Of a DNA stretch of 64,000 nucleotides, positions 55,417 through 64,000 are shown in pieces. The position numbers and the translations under genes are program-made. Source of the stretch: Chaetomium olivaceum (Eukaryota; Ascomycota; Sordariomycetes; Sordariales; Chaetomiaceae); NCBI GenBank assembly GCA_039881045.1, contig JAYWVB010000027.1, positions 248,001 through 312,000 on the forward strand, in the 5' to 3' direction. Position 1 is the first letter of the stretch, and each line of letters opens with the position of its first letter. The notes below the pieces were generated by a model. It was not told the origin of the DNA, ran no database searches, and saw nothing but the letters and a program-made list of their open reading frames with translations.

Positions 55417-56626
55417 GAGGGAGATGACTGCCTTAACGTTGAGGTATGATACTGGGAATGTGGGTTTGGGTGTGAGGCGAACAATATGTACTTTATTTTC
55501 TTATATTTTCATATTAGTTCCAGTTGAATAGCGCCAGCTGGCTGCCATAAGGCTAGAAACAGGCATTACCGAACTTAGATCTCAGGTTCGCTTCCATCGG
55601 CATGTGCTCCGGACTTGTCCTCGGTTCGGTATCCCGAGGACGGGAGTGGTATTGGTATATGGCCCGCTGCAAGACCACGAGGTCTAGAACCCTGACAGTA
55701 CACAGTACCGATGTGCCGATGTGGTATACATAAGCACCCCGGATCGGCGTTCGAGAATCAGCTTTGACCATTTGCTTTCCAGACTCCTGGGTTTTTGCCG
55801 CAACATCGAAACTGGGCACTCCGCCACACCAGGAATCAAGCAAGAAAGTACCTGGGGTCGATCATTAAAGCCGCCGTTAACCCCAACGAGCAAATCTGTA
55901 CTTGCCATCAACGTCCACGCATTGAGAGCTTTAAGTCAATGACGTATTGCTGCGAAGATGAGCTTGAACAATATGAAGATATCCTCTATGCATTGGACAT
56001 CCATACTTTCAATCAATCAAAAGACAAGTCACCGAGCCGCCGAACCACCGAACCACGGATGGAAATCCCCTGTCACCGACAACCGTGCTAACCCCTGGTC
56101 AACGTGCCGCGACATCCGTTTTTGGTTGGATGACTTCAAGTTAAAGCACAGCCCACCGACCATCCCCCGTTGAATGTTCACCTTGTTTCGACCCTGCTAG
56201 GAGCTTCCCAGCCTGTTTGAGCACCACAGCTGCAGCAGCTGCATATGACTGTGCGCACGGGCAAGGGAACTCCTGGAAACTCTTCTTGAGGAGACACGAT
56301 ACACACTGCGCCTCTGCGGGGAATTTATCTCAATTCCCACTTTGCCGGGTCATCAAGGGTCATTCAAAAAGGTGAGTGGGTGCTTTCATCTGGTTTTTGG
56401 CGGGGATTTTCTCTGGGGGGCTTGTTCTTGCGCAATCTTATCAATCAATTGAGCCTTCTATTGGATAGCCCACCGTTCATCCCATCAACTCTCCTCTCTC
56501 AGGATCACTTTCCTTCCTTCCAACGGCGCCGTGCAGTGCAGTGCTTACTGTACGCAGCTCAGCGTCTGACAGAAACCGTCGCACAGGACCTAACCAACGA
56601 CCGGTCCTGCGATAAACCCGACCGCC
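55417..56626. other. intergenic, hydrolase gene / CDF gene
   Basis: 1.2 kb between tandem genes. No repeat, RNA gene or coding frame recognised. The region from about 56380 probably contributes the CDF leader and includes a short open frame (56380-56640) overlapping the CDF start. Confidence 0.5.
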
Positions 56627-58063
56627 ATGGACCAACCTAATCTGTCAAATAGCATATCGCTGCACCCTCATCCTTTCAAAACCCAGTCGGACTCGGCCAG
56701 CCGCCTGGCGAGAACACAATCACCTCGCTCTTCAATGGGAGGAAACGGTGCAAGTACTGGCGTGGAGGCCACGGAGGGCGGCGATGAGGGTTCCGTCGCA
56801 GTTGCCCGGCATACTACATCCACGCCAGATGATGTGGAAGTTGAAAGCCAGCGGGCCGGCCGTTTCCCCCTAGTCGGCGCCGGAAACGACCCTTACGGCT
56901 TATCCCAACGATATAAGACGGCCTCGGAATTGGCAGAGATCAAAGCAAACACGTCTAGGAAACGCGATGCTGCTCACCAACCGGGTCCTACCGCCCCCGA
57001 CAAGGCGTCCACGACCGTCACGCTCTCGGGCTATATCAAACCATTCGGGCGCAAAGCAACCACAGCCCGCCGTCTCGAGGGCTTTTACCAAGCTCAGAAT
57101 GAGACCATTGAGCGATTGCTCAAAAGCGTGGAGGAGCACTGCGCCGAAGCACGCCAGGAGCAGGGCGACGATCACCTCAAGTTCAAGATTGCCATCTGGG
57201 GCTCGCTCGTCGCTAACATTATCCTCGCCGCTCTACAGCTATACGCCGCCATCTCCTCCGGCTCGCTCTCACTCTTCACCACCATGGCCGACGCCATCTT
57301 CGACCCGCTTTCCAACGTCACTCTCATTCTAACCAACCGCGCCGTCCGCCGCGTCGACCCAGCCCGCTTCCCCTCGGGCAAGGCCCGCCTCGAGACGGTC
57401 GGCAACATCGTCTTCTGCTTCCTCATGACGGCCGTCTCGCTCATAATCATCGCTTTCGCCGCCAGGGAGCTCGCCGAGAGCACAAACGAGCTCCGGCCCT
57501 TTTTCCTACCGTCCATCATCTCGGTCTGCATCGCCTTCGGCACCAAGCTCACCTTGTTCCTCTACACCTGGTCCATCAAGGACAAGTACTCGCAAGTGCG
57601 CATCCTGTGGGAGGACCACCGCAACGACCTGCTTGTCAACGGCTTCGGTATCCTCACCTCCGTCGGCGGCAGCAAGCTAGCCTGGTGGCTCGACCCAGCG
57701 GGCGCCATCGTCCTGTCCGTGGTCATCACATCGCTGTGGCTGCGCACCGCCTTCACCGAGTTCCTCCTCCTGGTCGGCGTCGTCGCGCCCGTCGAGATCC
57801 AGCAGCTGATCACGTATGTCTGCCTGACCCACTCGCCCGCCATCCGCCAGATCGACACGGTGCGCGCCTACCACTCGGGGCCCCGCCTTATTGCCGAGGT
57901 CGACGTCGTCATGGACCCGGACGCCACCCTCCAGGAGACCCACGATATTGCCGAGGAGCTGCAGATCAAGCTGGAGCGCCTGCCGGATATCGAGAGGGCG
58001 TATGTGCATGTGGACTACGAGACGACGCACAAGCCGGAACATGCGTTTAAGAAGGATTTGTAA
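56627..58063 (+). CDS. Mn-type cation diffusion facilitator
   Basis: Single exon of 478 residues. A disordered N-terminal 130 residues precede six membrane helices and a C-terminal cytosolic ferredoxin-like domain. The metal sites are DxxxD in helix 2 (D222 and D226, ADAIFDPLS) and DxxxD in helix 5 (D330 and D334, EDHRNDLLVN). DxxxD in both places marks the Mn-selective CDF group, in contrast to HxxxD in Zn transporters. Further matches: FPSGKARLETVGN between helices and DPDATLQETHDIAEELQIKLERLPDIERAYVHVDYE in the C-terminal domain. It should move Mn(II) out of the cytosol in exchange for protons, into an organelle or across the plasma membrane. The start at 56627 is the first Met in frame with a purine-rich context. 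Confidence 0.93.
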   Translation: MDQPNLSNSISLHPHPFKTQSDSASRLARTQSPRSSMGGNGASTGVEATEGGDEGSVAVARHTTSTPDDVEVESQRAGRFPLVGAGNDPYGLSQRYKTASELAEIKANTSRKRDAAHQPGPTAPDKASTTVTLSGYIKPFGRKATTARRLEGFYQAQNETIERLLKSVEEHCAEARQEQGDDHLKFKIAIWGSLVANIILAALQLYAAISSGSLSLFTTMADAIFDPLSNVTLILTNRAVRRVDPARFPSGKARLETVGNIVFCFLMTAVSLIIIAFAARELAESTNELRPFFLPSIISVCIAFGTKLTLFLYTWSIKDKYSQVRILWEDHRNDLLVNGFGILTSVGGSKLAWWLDPAGAIVLSVVITSLWLRTAFTEFLLLVGVVAPVEIQQLITYVCLTHSPAIRQIDTVRAYHSGPRLIAEVDVVMDPDATLQETHDIAEELQIKLERLPDIERAYVHVDYETTHKPEHAFKKDL

Positions 58064-60103
58064 ATGGTGGGGGTGATGTAAGGGGACTGGTTTAGAGGAG
58101 GAGAGTGGCTCATGTCTTTTTGGGGGCTGGGAGGAGGGGGGGGTGGGGGTTGGGTTGTTGAGAATCAAAAATAAACGACAGGCGTTTTGCATGTATGGAG
58201 GCGGAGGCCGGTTTGTTGATTTTGTATACTAGGTTGGATTTCTACATCTGCACATGTTTGTGTTACTACCCCTATCTAGTTTCTAGTTGGCTCAAGATGC
58301 TTTGCCGATAACCAATCCGATGTTATTGGTTTACATCGTGAGATCCGCCCCTCAGGCCCTGTTCCTATCTTCATTTTCAAACCGTCTGCGGGATTAAAAC
58401 AGCTCGTTATTTCGATCACATACCCGCATAAGGCGTCAGTCACAGTAGGGCTGCTCGGCCTTATCAGGCTGGGTCTAGTATCTCCAACTTGCCACACGCA
58501 TGCCCGACTTCATGTTCATTCTGAGTCATAAAGTGGATTGCGAAGTAGCCGAGATGTTACTCCAGGCAAGCGATGGAACACGAGGAGAGGAAATGGTCGT
58601 TGGGTGGACTTCGTTGGGCGACAAAACATGATGGGAGACAGATCGACAACCGCATGTCCTTGATTTTGTGGTGTTGGTCCCCCACGGATGCTCCCTCGAG
58701 GTGGAATTACTCTCAAACAGAGCCGGATACCATCCAGGCTTCTTGATGCGTTTGGTAGGCACGGTAGGTTCTCGACACAGTCTGTGACTGGATTCTGTAG
58801 CTTGCCTCGCCTCCTATCTTTCTCTTGTGTTGCCGCATTGCCAGTATGGTCACCCCGAAAACTCTCGAGATCTGCAGAATGGAGAGTGGGAGGTCAACAA
58901 TTTCGGAAGTTTCCCGAGCTTGACACCCAATTCTCGACCCATCTCGTCGCGGGGTATTGCGGGGTGACACAACAGGGGGACCCGCCATTGACCGCGGCCT
59001 GATGATGCAATGGCCCCGCTTGACGCACTGTGAAGGAGTTCCAGAGCTCCACAACACTTAAAAGAAGCGCTAACGGTTTCGTGCACCGGCGCGTCTGCAG
59101 AGCCCTGGCAGAAACTTCGCTCGGCTGACGATGTACCTGGCTGCCCAATGCCGTATGAACCTAAGTGGGACGGATCTAGAGCCCCCCTTGAATCTCTGAG
59201 TTTTCTGGCGTCGGTTACTCGGTGGCATTGGGTGAACCCGTGGAGGTCGGGCTAAATTTTTCATGCCTGCAAGCCACCTGTCTAGGATGTCTCGTCTCAA
59301 CAGAAGAAGGGCCGTTGGAAGCTCGATGAATCTGGAGGGGCTTGGCATTGATGCAATCGGGCATTTCTGCCCGGCTTGCAGGGGTTCCATTCATTCAATG
59401 CTTCTCTGCCCGTGAGGCTGGCCTGGCCGAGATTGGATTGTCAACGCAACCTGGAAATGGACTGCTTTCATTATGATGGCGACCTTGTCTCTCGTACCAC
59501 CACGCTTGCCGATGTCGTAAATACACAGAGTTTCCTTCTTTAGTACTCGTATATATGTGTCGGCTGATTATGCCGTTGTTGACCCGCCGCTGCACGAAGC
59601 TGCAAGAAGGGAAAAAAGAGATGGATGATGCCCAGCGGGGAACGGGACCTGAGTGAGGGAACCCAATGCAGCCCCATCCCTCCCTGCAACTGCCCGACCC
59701 GACCTTGTTGAACCAAGCTTCCCTGCATCCCACTGTTGCCCGTCGCACCAAGCTTGCTCGATACTAGGAGCTCTCTGCGACACCAAGTTGACGCAGTGCG
59801 CAGTGTAAATATTGGGCAAACGTGGTGGTGCCTGACCGGGGTCATAGGAACCTGAGGGGATGCGCCGATTTATTAGCGTGGCACAAAACTTTCCCGATCT
59901 CGCCTACCACCCTAGGTACCCTTACCTCCCTTACCCTTTCTTGAAGACTGCTCCTTCAGTGACCCCTAACTCCCCCTCGTCTTGGAGCTGCCCATCGCAT
60001 TCTTCTTTACGACACGAAAATCACCTCGGTTTCCCTATTCATCAGCGTTTTACTGCCTGGCTTTTGGTTAGACGTCGCTAGTAAGGAGGAGCCTTTGCAC
60101 ACA
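58064..60103. other. 2-kb region without recognised genes
   Basis: The longest empty stretch besides 13545-15613. TG/GG-rich 3' flank up to about 58150, then mixed sequence. Short open frames on both strands have no conserved motif or plausible splice chain that I could build. Confidence 0.5.
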
Positions 60104-62512
60104 ATGGCCGTGCAAGGGGCAGAGGATGTCTATGCCAGTGTAAGTTCTGATTTATGTTTTGTCTGCGCCGAAGCCGCTGATGCGCCGACGCGTGAAACGA
60201 TCAACCCTGCACGCGGCTTGAAACATACAGGAAAATGCTAAAACTGAACCCGATGTAGCTTCTTCTGACGGACACATACCTGCCTGGTGAGTTCAGGGCG
60301 CCAATTGCAAGATCCATCCAGGTTTGGAGTTAACTCTTCTTTTCTTAGGTGCCCTGGTGCTCGCCCATTCGCTCCGCGATGCCGGCACCACCAAGAAGCT
60401 GGCCGTCTTGGTCACCCTAGACACGGTTTCTGGCGAGGTTGTGACACAACTCGAGGTACGCTTCCTCGGCCCTCCCAAGCCTCTTGGTGTCCATATACAT
60501 GTCCCGTGTGGCTAACCGTTGGCTAGGCTGTCTATGACTATGTCATTCCTGTTGACCGCATCCAAACTGAGCATCCGGAAAACCTGAGTCTTATGAACCG
60601 CCCGGATCTTCATTCGGCTTTCACCAAAATCAATCTCTGGAAGCTGACCCAATTCCGGAAGATTGTGTATGTGGACGCTGATATCGTGGCCTACCGAGCA
60701 CCCGATGAGCTCTTCGACCTCCCTGACACCTTCTCAGCGGCGCCTGATATTGGGTGGCCAGACCTGTTCAATACAGGTGTCATGGTCTTGACTCCGAACA
60801 TGGGCGACTATTACGCCATGACGGCCATGGCTCGGAGGGGCATCTCTTTCGACGGCGCCGACCAGGGTCTCTTGAACATGTACTTCAAGAACAGCTTCAA
60901 CCGCCTAAGCTTCAGCTACAACGTCACGCCTTCAGCCCACTACCAATATGTGCCTGCCTACAAGCACTTCCAGTCCGGTATTAATATGGTGCATTTTATT
61001 GGATCCGAGAAGCCGTGGTTGCAGGGTAGAGACATCTCCACTGGAAGCTCGCCATTTGACCAGATGGTGGGCAGGTGGTGGGCGGTTTATGACCGACACT
61101 ACCGCAAGGAGGTACGTTCCAAACAACCTGACTGAAAAGTTGCTGCTAATGCGCTGATCCGTCCCAGGGAGATCAAAAAGTCCCAACGATCGTGCAGTAT
61201 TTTGTCAAAGGAGAATTCCAGCCTACTATCCGTTATGTTGTCCCCGTTGGCGAACCCTCTAGCAACCGATCTGGCAATCAGTCTTATCCAAGTTGGGATG
61301 CTCAGCGGTTAGCCATCTCTTGCCTGCCCAGTAACAGGGGACGAAATAAGCTAACAGAACCACCCAGGCAATCTCCGCCGCACGACTCGAGGCCAGAGGC
61401 TATGAATTTCCCGCAGACGCACTACACCATGTCGTCTGACCCGACCCCGTTTGTCCCGCCGGAGCGCTATCCTAGTCCGCCAAAGAATATGTGGTACGAC
61501 GTCCCAAACCAGGCGCCTACGGAAAGACCCAAGCCGCTCTTCCCCTGGGAGACTCATCAGCCGCCGCCGACTCGCGTGTTTGCGCACTTCACCCAGCCCG
61601 GACCGGCGCCCGTGAGCACCAGCGATGAGCACGCTGCGCAACCCAAGCCCACCGCCACGCCGCAGACGCCACCACCGCCAGCCTCCCGTACTCCGCCGTC
61701 CGGCCCCACGTCAACGGATATCTGGTCCTCGTTCACAAACGCCTGGGATAAGTAACGTGCCCGAGATCAACCGATACGTCGACCGCAGGATGCAGAAGCA
61801 TCGCCGCGCGCGCAGCGAGAAGGACCTAGCCCTGGCCGGCAACGGCAGCGGCAGCGGCAGCGGCCGAGCGGGGCCCGGTGGAGGCGGCAGTCGTGTGAGC
61901 GAGGTTGCCACACCGCGGCGCGGCTCCAAGGTCACCGACTTCCCCAGCAAAGACGACCGCCCGAGTCTACCTGTTACGCCGGCGCCGATCCATAGGCCAA
62001 TGCAGTGGGGTGCTGGTGGTGGCGATGGAGCGCCTGGGGGCGGCTTCGGCGGTGGCAGCGGTGAGAGTGGTGATGAAGGGGAGCAACTGCTTCAGGGCGC
62101 CGAGGGCGTTCCCGTACAGGCTGATTGGGTATGTGTGCATGGGAACTCGTGTTGTCCTTCAGATTGTTTGTGTGCACTGGCTAACCTCGTTCGCTCTTCC
62201 AAGGATCCTGCGGCGCAGCTGCAGAAGCTGGCCATGGAGCAGTCGGAGCTGGTGCGCCGGCGGCTCGGGACTAGTGAGGATGGTGATTCGGGTGTGAGTG
62301 GGTTTGGAGACGAAGGGGAGGAAGTACAGCGGGACATCCCCTCGCGCCCGCTCCCGTTCGGGTCCGAGGGTGTCCGGTCCCCTACCTACGTCGCACCCGA
62401 GCCGCCGGCACTTGTCAGCCCGAAGCCGGTTAACCCGACCACGGGGACAAGCACGGTGAATAGAATCCTGGAGGGTGCGCCGGAGAATCTGCCTTCGCAG
62501 GAGCAGCAGTAG
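60104..62512 (+). CDS. glycogenin, one frame change and an in-frame TAG near the end
   Basis: Exons 60104-60139, 60259-60286, 60349-60455, 60527-61111, 61168-61307, 61368-62128 and 62204-62512. Glycogenin primes glycogen by glucosylating itself from UDP-glucose (GT8). The catalytic domain runs VYASLLLTDTYLPGALVLAHSLRDAG, FRKIVYVDADIVAYRAPDELF (DAD motif), DIGWPDLFNTGVMVL, DGADQGLLNMYF and HYQYVPAYKHF, with a tyrosine acceptor candidate there. The C-terminal half is long and Pro/Gly-rich, with repeated glycogen synthase-binding-like segments (PFVPPERYPSPPKNMWYDVP). The frame breaks at 61750-61757: TAA at 61753 interrupts, while VPEINRYVDRRMQKHRR in the next frame is the usual continuation (one base extra). 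The ending TAG at 62510-62512 is followed by 44 in-frame codons to 62647. Two introns (60 and 75 bp) are stop-free multiples of three. Confidence 0.85.
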
Positions 62513-62647
62513 GAGGGCGCGGCTGGCCCGATCGCGCCACCGAGCCATCAGGGTCCAGGGCCGGCGTTCGAGAAGGGCGAGGATATCCCCACGTTTGAGA
62601 CGCCCGCGCTGCCGATTGAAGAAGGACGGGATATTCTTGACACATAG
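62513..62647 (+). other. in-frame extension after the glycogenin stop codon
   Basis: After TAG the frame continues EGAAGPIAPPSHQGPGPAF, EKGEDIPTFETPALPIEEG and RDILDT, ending TAG 62645-62647. The EKGED...PALPIEE block looks like the acidic end common in fungal glycogenins, so the first TAG probably interrupts the ancestral gene. CAG to TAG is again the simplest change. Confidence 0.6.
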
Positions 62648-63574
62648 CGCTGTGTTATAGTCTAGTCACTGGTTTTTAGGAACCTAGATAACAACGCCAT
62701 TGCTGCGGGGCAAGCGCTGTGTGACGCGGTTCGAGGTTGGTTGACGTTGTTGAAAAGGAGGTTGGGTGGGAAAGTTGGGATGAATGGATGACGGTCAAGC
62801 GCTTAGGGGGGCCCGGAGGACATTAATGGTCTTTGGGCTTTTGTTTTGACGTTGTGGTATTCTTTTCTCTGGTATAACTATCCTATTCGGTTTGTTTCAT
62901 TGCGTGTCTAGTTTCTTCCCCTCTTCCTTGTATTTCCTAGATCGAGCATCCTGGTTTTGTTCTTTGGACATTCTGCTTGATTCATCATTACATGGAATCA
63001 CCTGCTTTCAGAGTGTCTTGGTGGAGGAGCGCTGTCAACCACATGGGATGACAATGGTTAATGTGTGGAAGGAAATGAATATCACGAGTGGCCACCAGAG
63101 CGCAGCAGTAACCAGGGCATTGAAATATCCTGATGCCTAACTTCTCGGCGCCCCAATAACTTGAGCCCAAATGCCTTCCCCTCTATTCTGCATGGAACAT
63201 TCTCGGGGAAGGCACAGAAGTTTAACTAACTCAAGGGCGAAATCCATACCACTTACAAGTAATTCTCTCTATTTGGAAAAATTGAAGAATGGCAGGTTGC
63301 CAGAAAGAGAAGTATACTTGAAAGTTCGTTTATTCTCCTATTGTGCATCCTACTATTGTTACTTCGATTCAATTTTAGGAGATTTTGGGTGGTTCATAGA
63401 TTGACATGGCAGCTTCAATTTCTCCAGATAACTTGACTTCTTCCTCTTGTCACTAAAGTCGACTTTTGGTCAGTTCAGCACCTCGGCCGTGTTCAGCCAA
63501 TCAAAATCGGTACAATCGACCCCCAACTCGCGAACTCCAGCGACCTCGCCGCGTCAACCACTATCCACGACCTC
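62648..63574. other. intergenic, glycogenin / chromodomain gene
   Basis: 927 bp. More AT-rich than the surrounding genes from about 62830 to 63480. No element recognised. Confidence 0.5.
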
Positions 63575-64000
63575 ATGCCGTCGATAAAACCAAAACGCCG
63601 GAAATCGGCGGGAGCAACGCGAACAACTCGTAAAGCGACCCCCAAAGAAGGGCTTTACGAGGTCCGAAATTTACTAGACGAAAAGGTCGCGAAGGGTAGA
63701 TTATTGTACAAAGTAGACTGGGCCGATAACCCTATCACCGGCGAGCGGTACCAGCCGACTTGGGTAATCATCACCTATACCCCGTGCAGCCTCGCGCGTT
63801 CGTGTGCAGAGTGCTAACCACACTGCGCCCGCATCCAGGAGCCCGCCGAGAACGTAACCGAAGCTGCAGTCGCCGATTGGGAGAGGGAGAAGCGTCGACG
63901 CGAAATCGCTGCACGAGGACGCGACTCTGACCCCGCCGTGGAATGCGACAATCGGTCGCCGGTCTCCACCCACCCAAACTTGAAGCGCAGAAGGCGGTCC
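63575..64000 (+). CDS. chromodomain protein, 3' end outside window
   Basis: Exon 1 63575-63763 and exon 2 from 63839 to beyond the edge (54 open codons inside). A basic N-terminus (KPKRRKSAGATRTTRKATPK) is followed by a chromodomain: YEVRNLLDEKVAKGRLLYKVDWADNPITGERYQPTW-EPAENVTEAAVADWEREK. The aromatic cage residues Y, W and W are present, as in domains that read methylated lysine. The intron (GTAATC, GCTAAC, ATCCAG, 75 bp) joins TW to EPAENV, which is the family pattern; unspliced reading ends early. The tail is Arg/Asp-rich. It could be an HP1-like or CDP-like heterochromatin protein, or a chromodomain left by a chromovirus, since those also carry such domains. The rest of the gene is needed to decide. 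Confidence 0.85.

Noticed and set aside
58064..60103. Possible hidden multi-exon gene
   Set aside because: I could not build any chain of canonical introns giving a protein-like product; left as intergenic.

Overview
The window reads as nuclear DNA of a filamentous ascomycete (Pezizomycotina; the protein flavour suggests Sordariomycetes, probably Sordariales). The basis is GC-rich, gene-dense sequence with short introns (about 50-110 bp) carrying GTRNGT-like donors, CTRAC branch points and YAG acceptors, CT-rich leaders, and fungal versions of SepA/Bni1 formin, Mid1, Elp5, RFX and glycogenin. I see 26 protein genes and one tRNA gene. I found no CRISPR, phage, plasmid or intact transposon.

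Layout, left to right: a small one-TM protein (-); SepA/Bni1 formin (+); DUF2264 protein (+); phosphoserine aminotransferase (-); atypical short-chain dehydrogenase (+); TRAPP-II subunit Trs120 (+); bifunctional p-aminobenzoate synthase (+); Vps55 (-); 20S proteasome alpha-6 (+); LOG-family phosphoribohydrolase (-); CLPTM1 family (+); Cys-rich protein with a CaaX end (+); Sec22 (-); ASXH/DEUBAD protein (+); Elongator subunit Elp5 (+); U4/U6.U5 27K protein (-); SMAP-domain Lys-rich protein (+); RAMP4/Ysy6 (-); small membrane protein (+); Mid1 calcium channel subunit (-); Yop1 (-); tRNA-Val(AAC) (+); RFX transcription factor (+); monoacylglycerol-lipase-like hydrolase (+); Mn-type CDF transporter (+); glycogenin (+); and a chromodomain protein cut by the right edge.

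These are mostly single-copy housekeeping genes, not a biosynthetic cluster or operon. Secretory and membrane functions are frequent (Trs120, Vps55, CLPTM1, Sec22, RAMP4, Yop1, Mid1), and the formin acts in polarised growth, but nothing shows they are co-regulated.

The most unusual property is how many otherwise well-conserved genes are interrupted. At least nine single-base frame changes affect seven genes (DUF2264, PABA synthase twice, LOG, Elp5 twice, SMAP protein, RFX tail, glycogenin), most of them in homopolymers or short repeats. Two further genes (ASXH and glycogenin) have an in-frame TAG followed by a long in-frame, coding-looking extension. The frame changes look most like assembly or sequencing indels. 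The two TAG codons are substitutions, so indel error does not explain them, and they are the best candidates for real biology (readthrough or recent nonsense mutation). I did not find a convincing undescribed multi-gene system.
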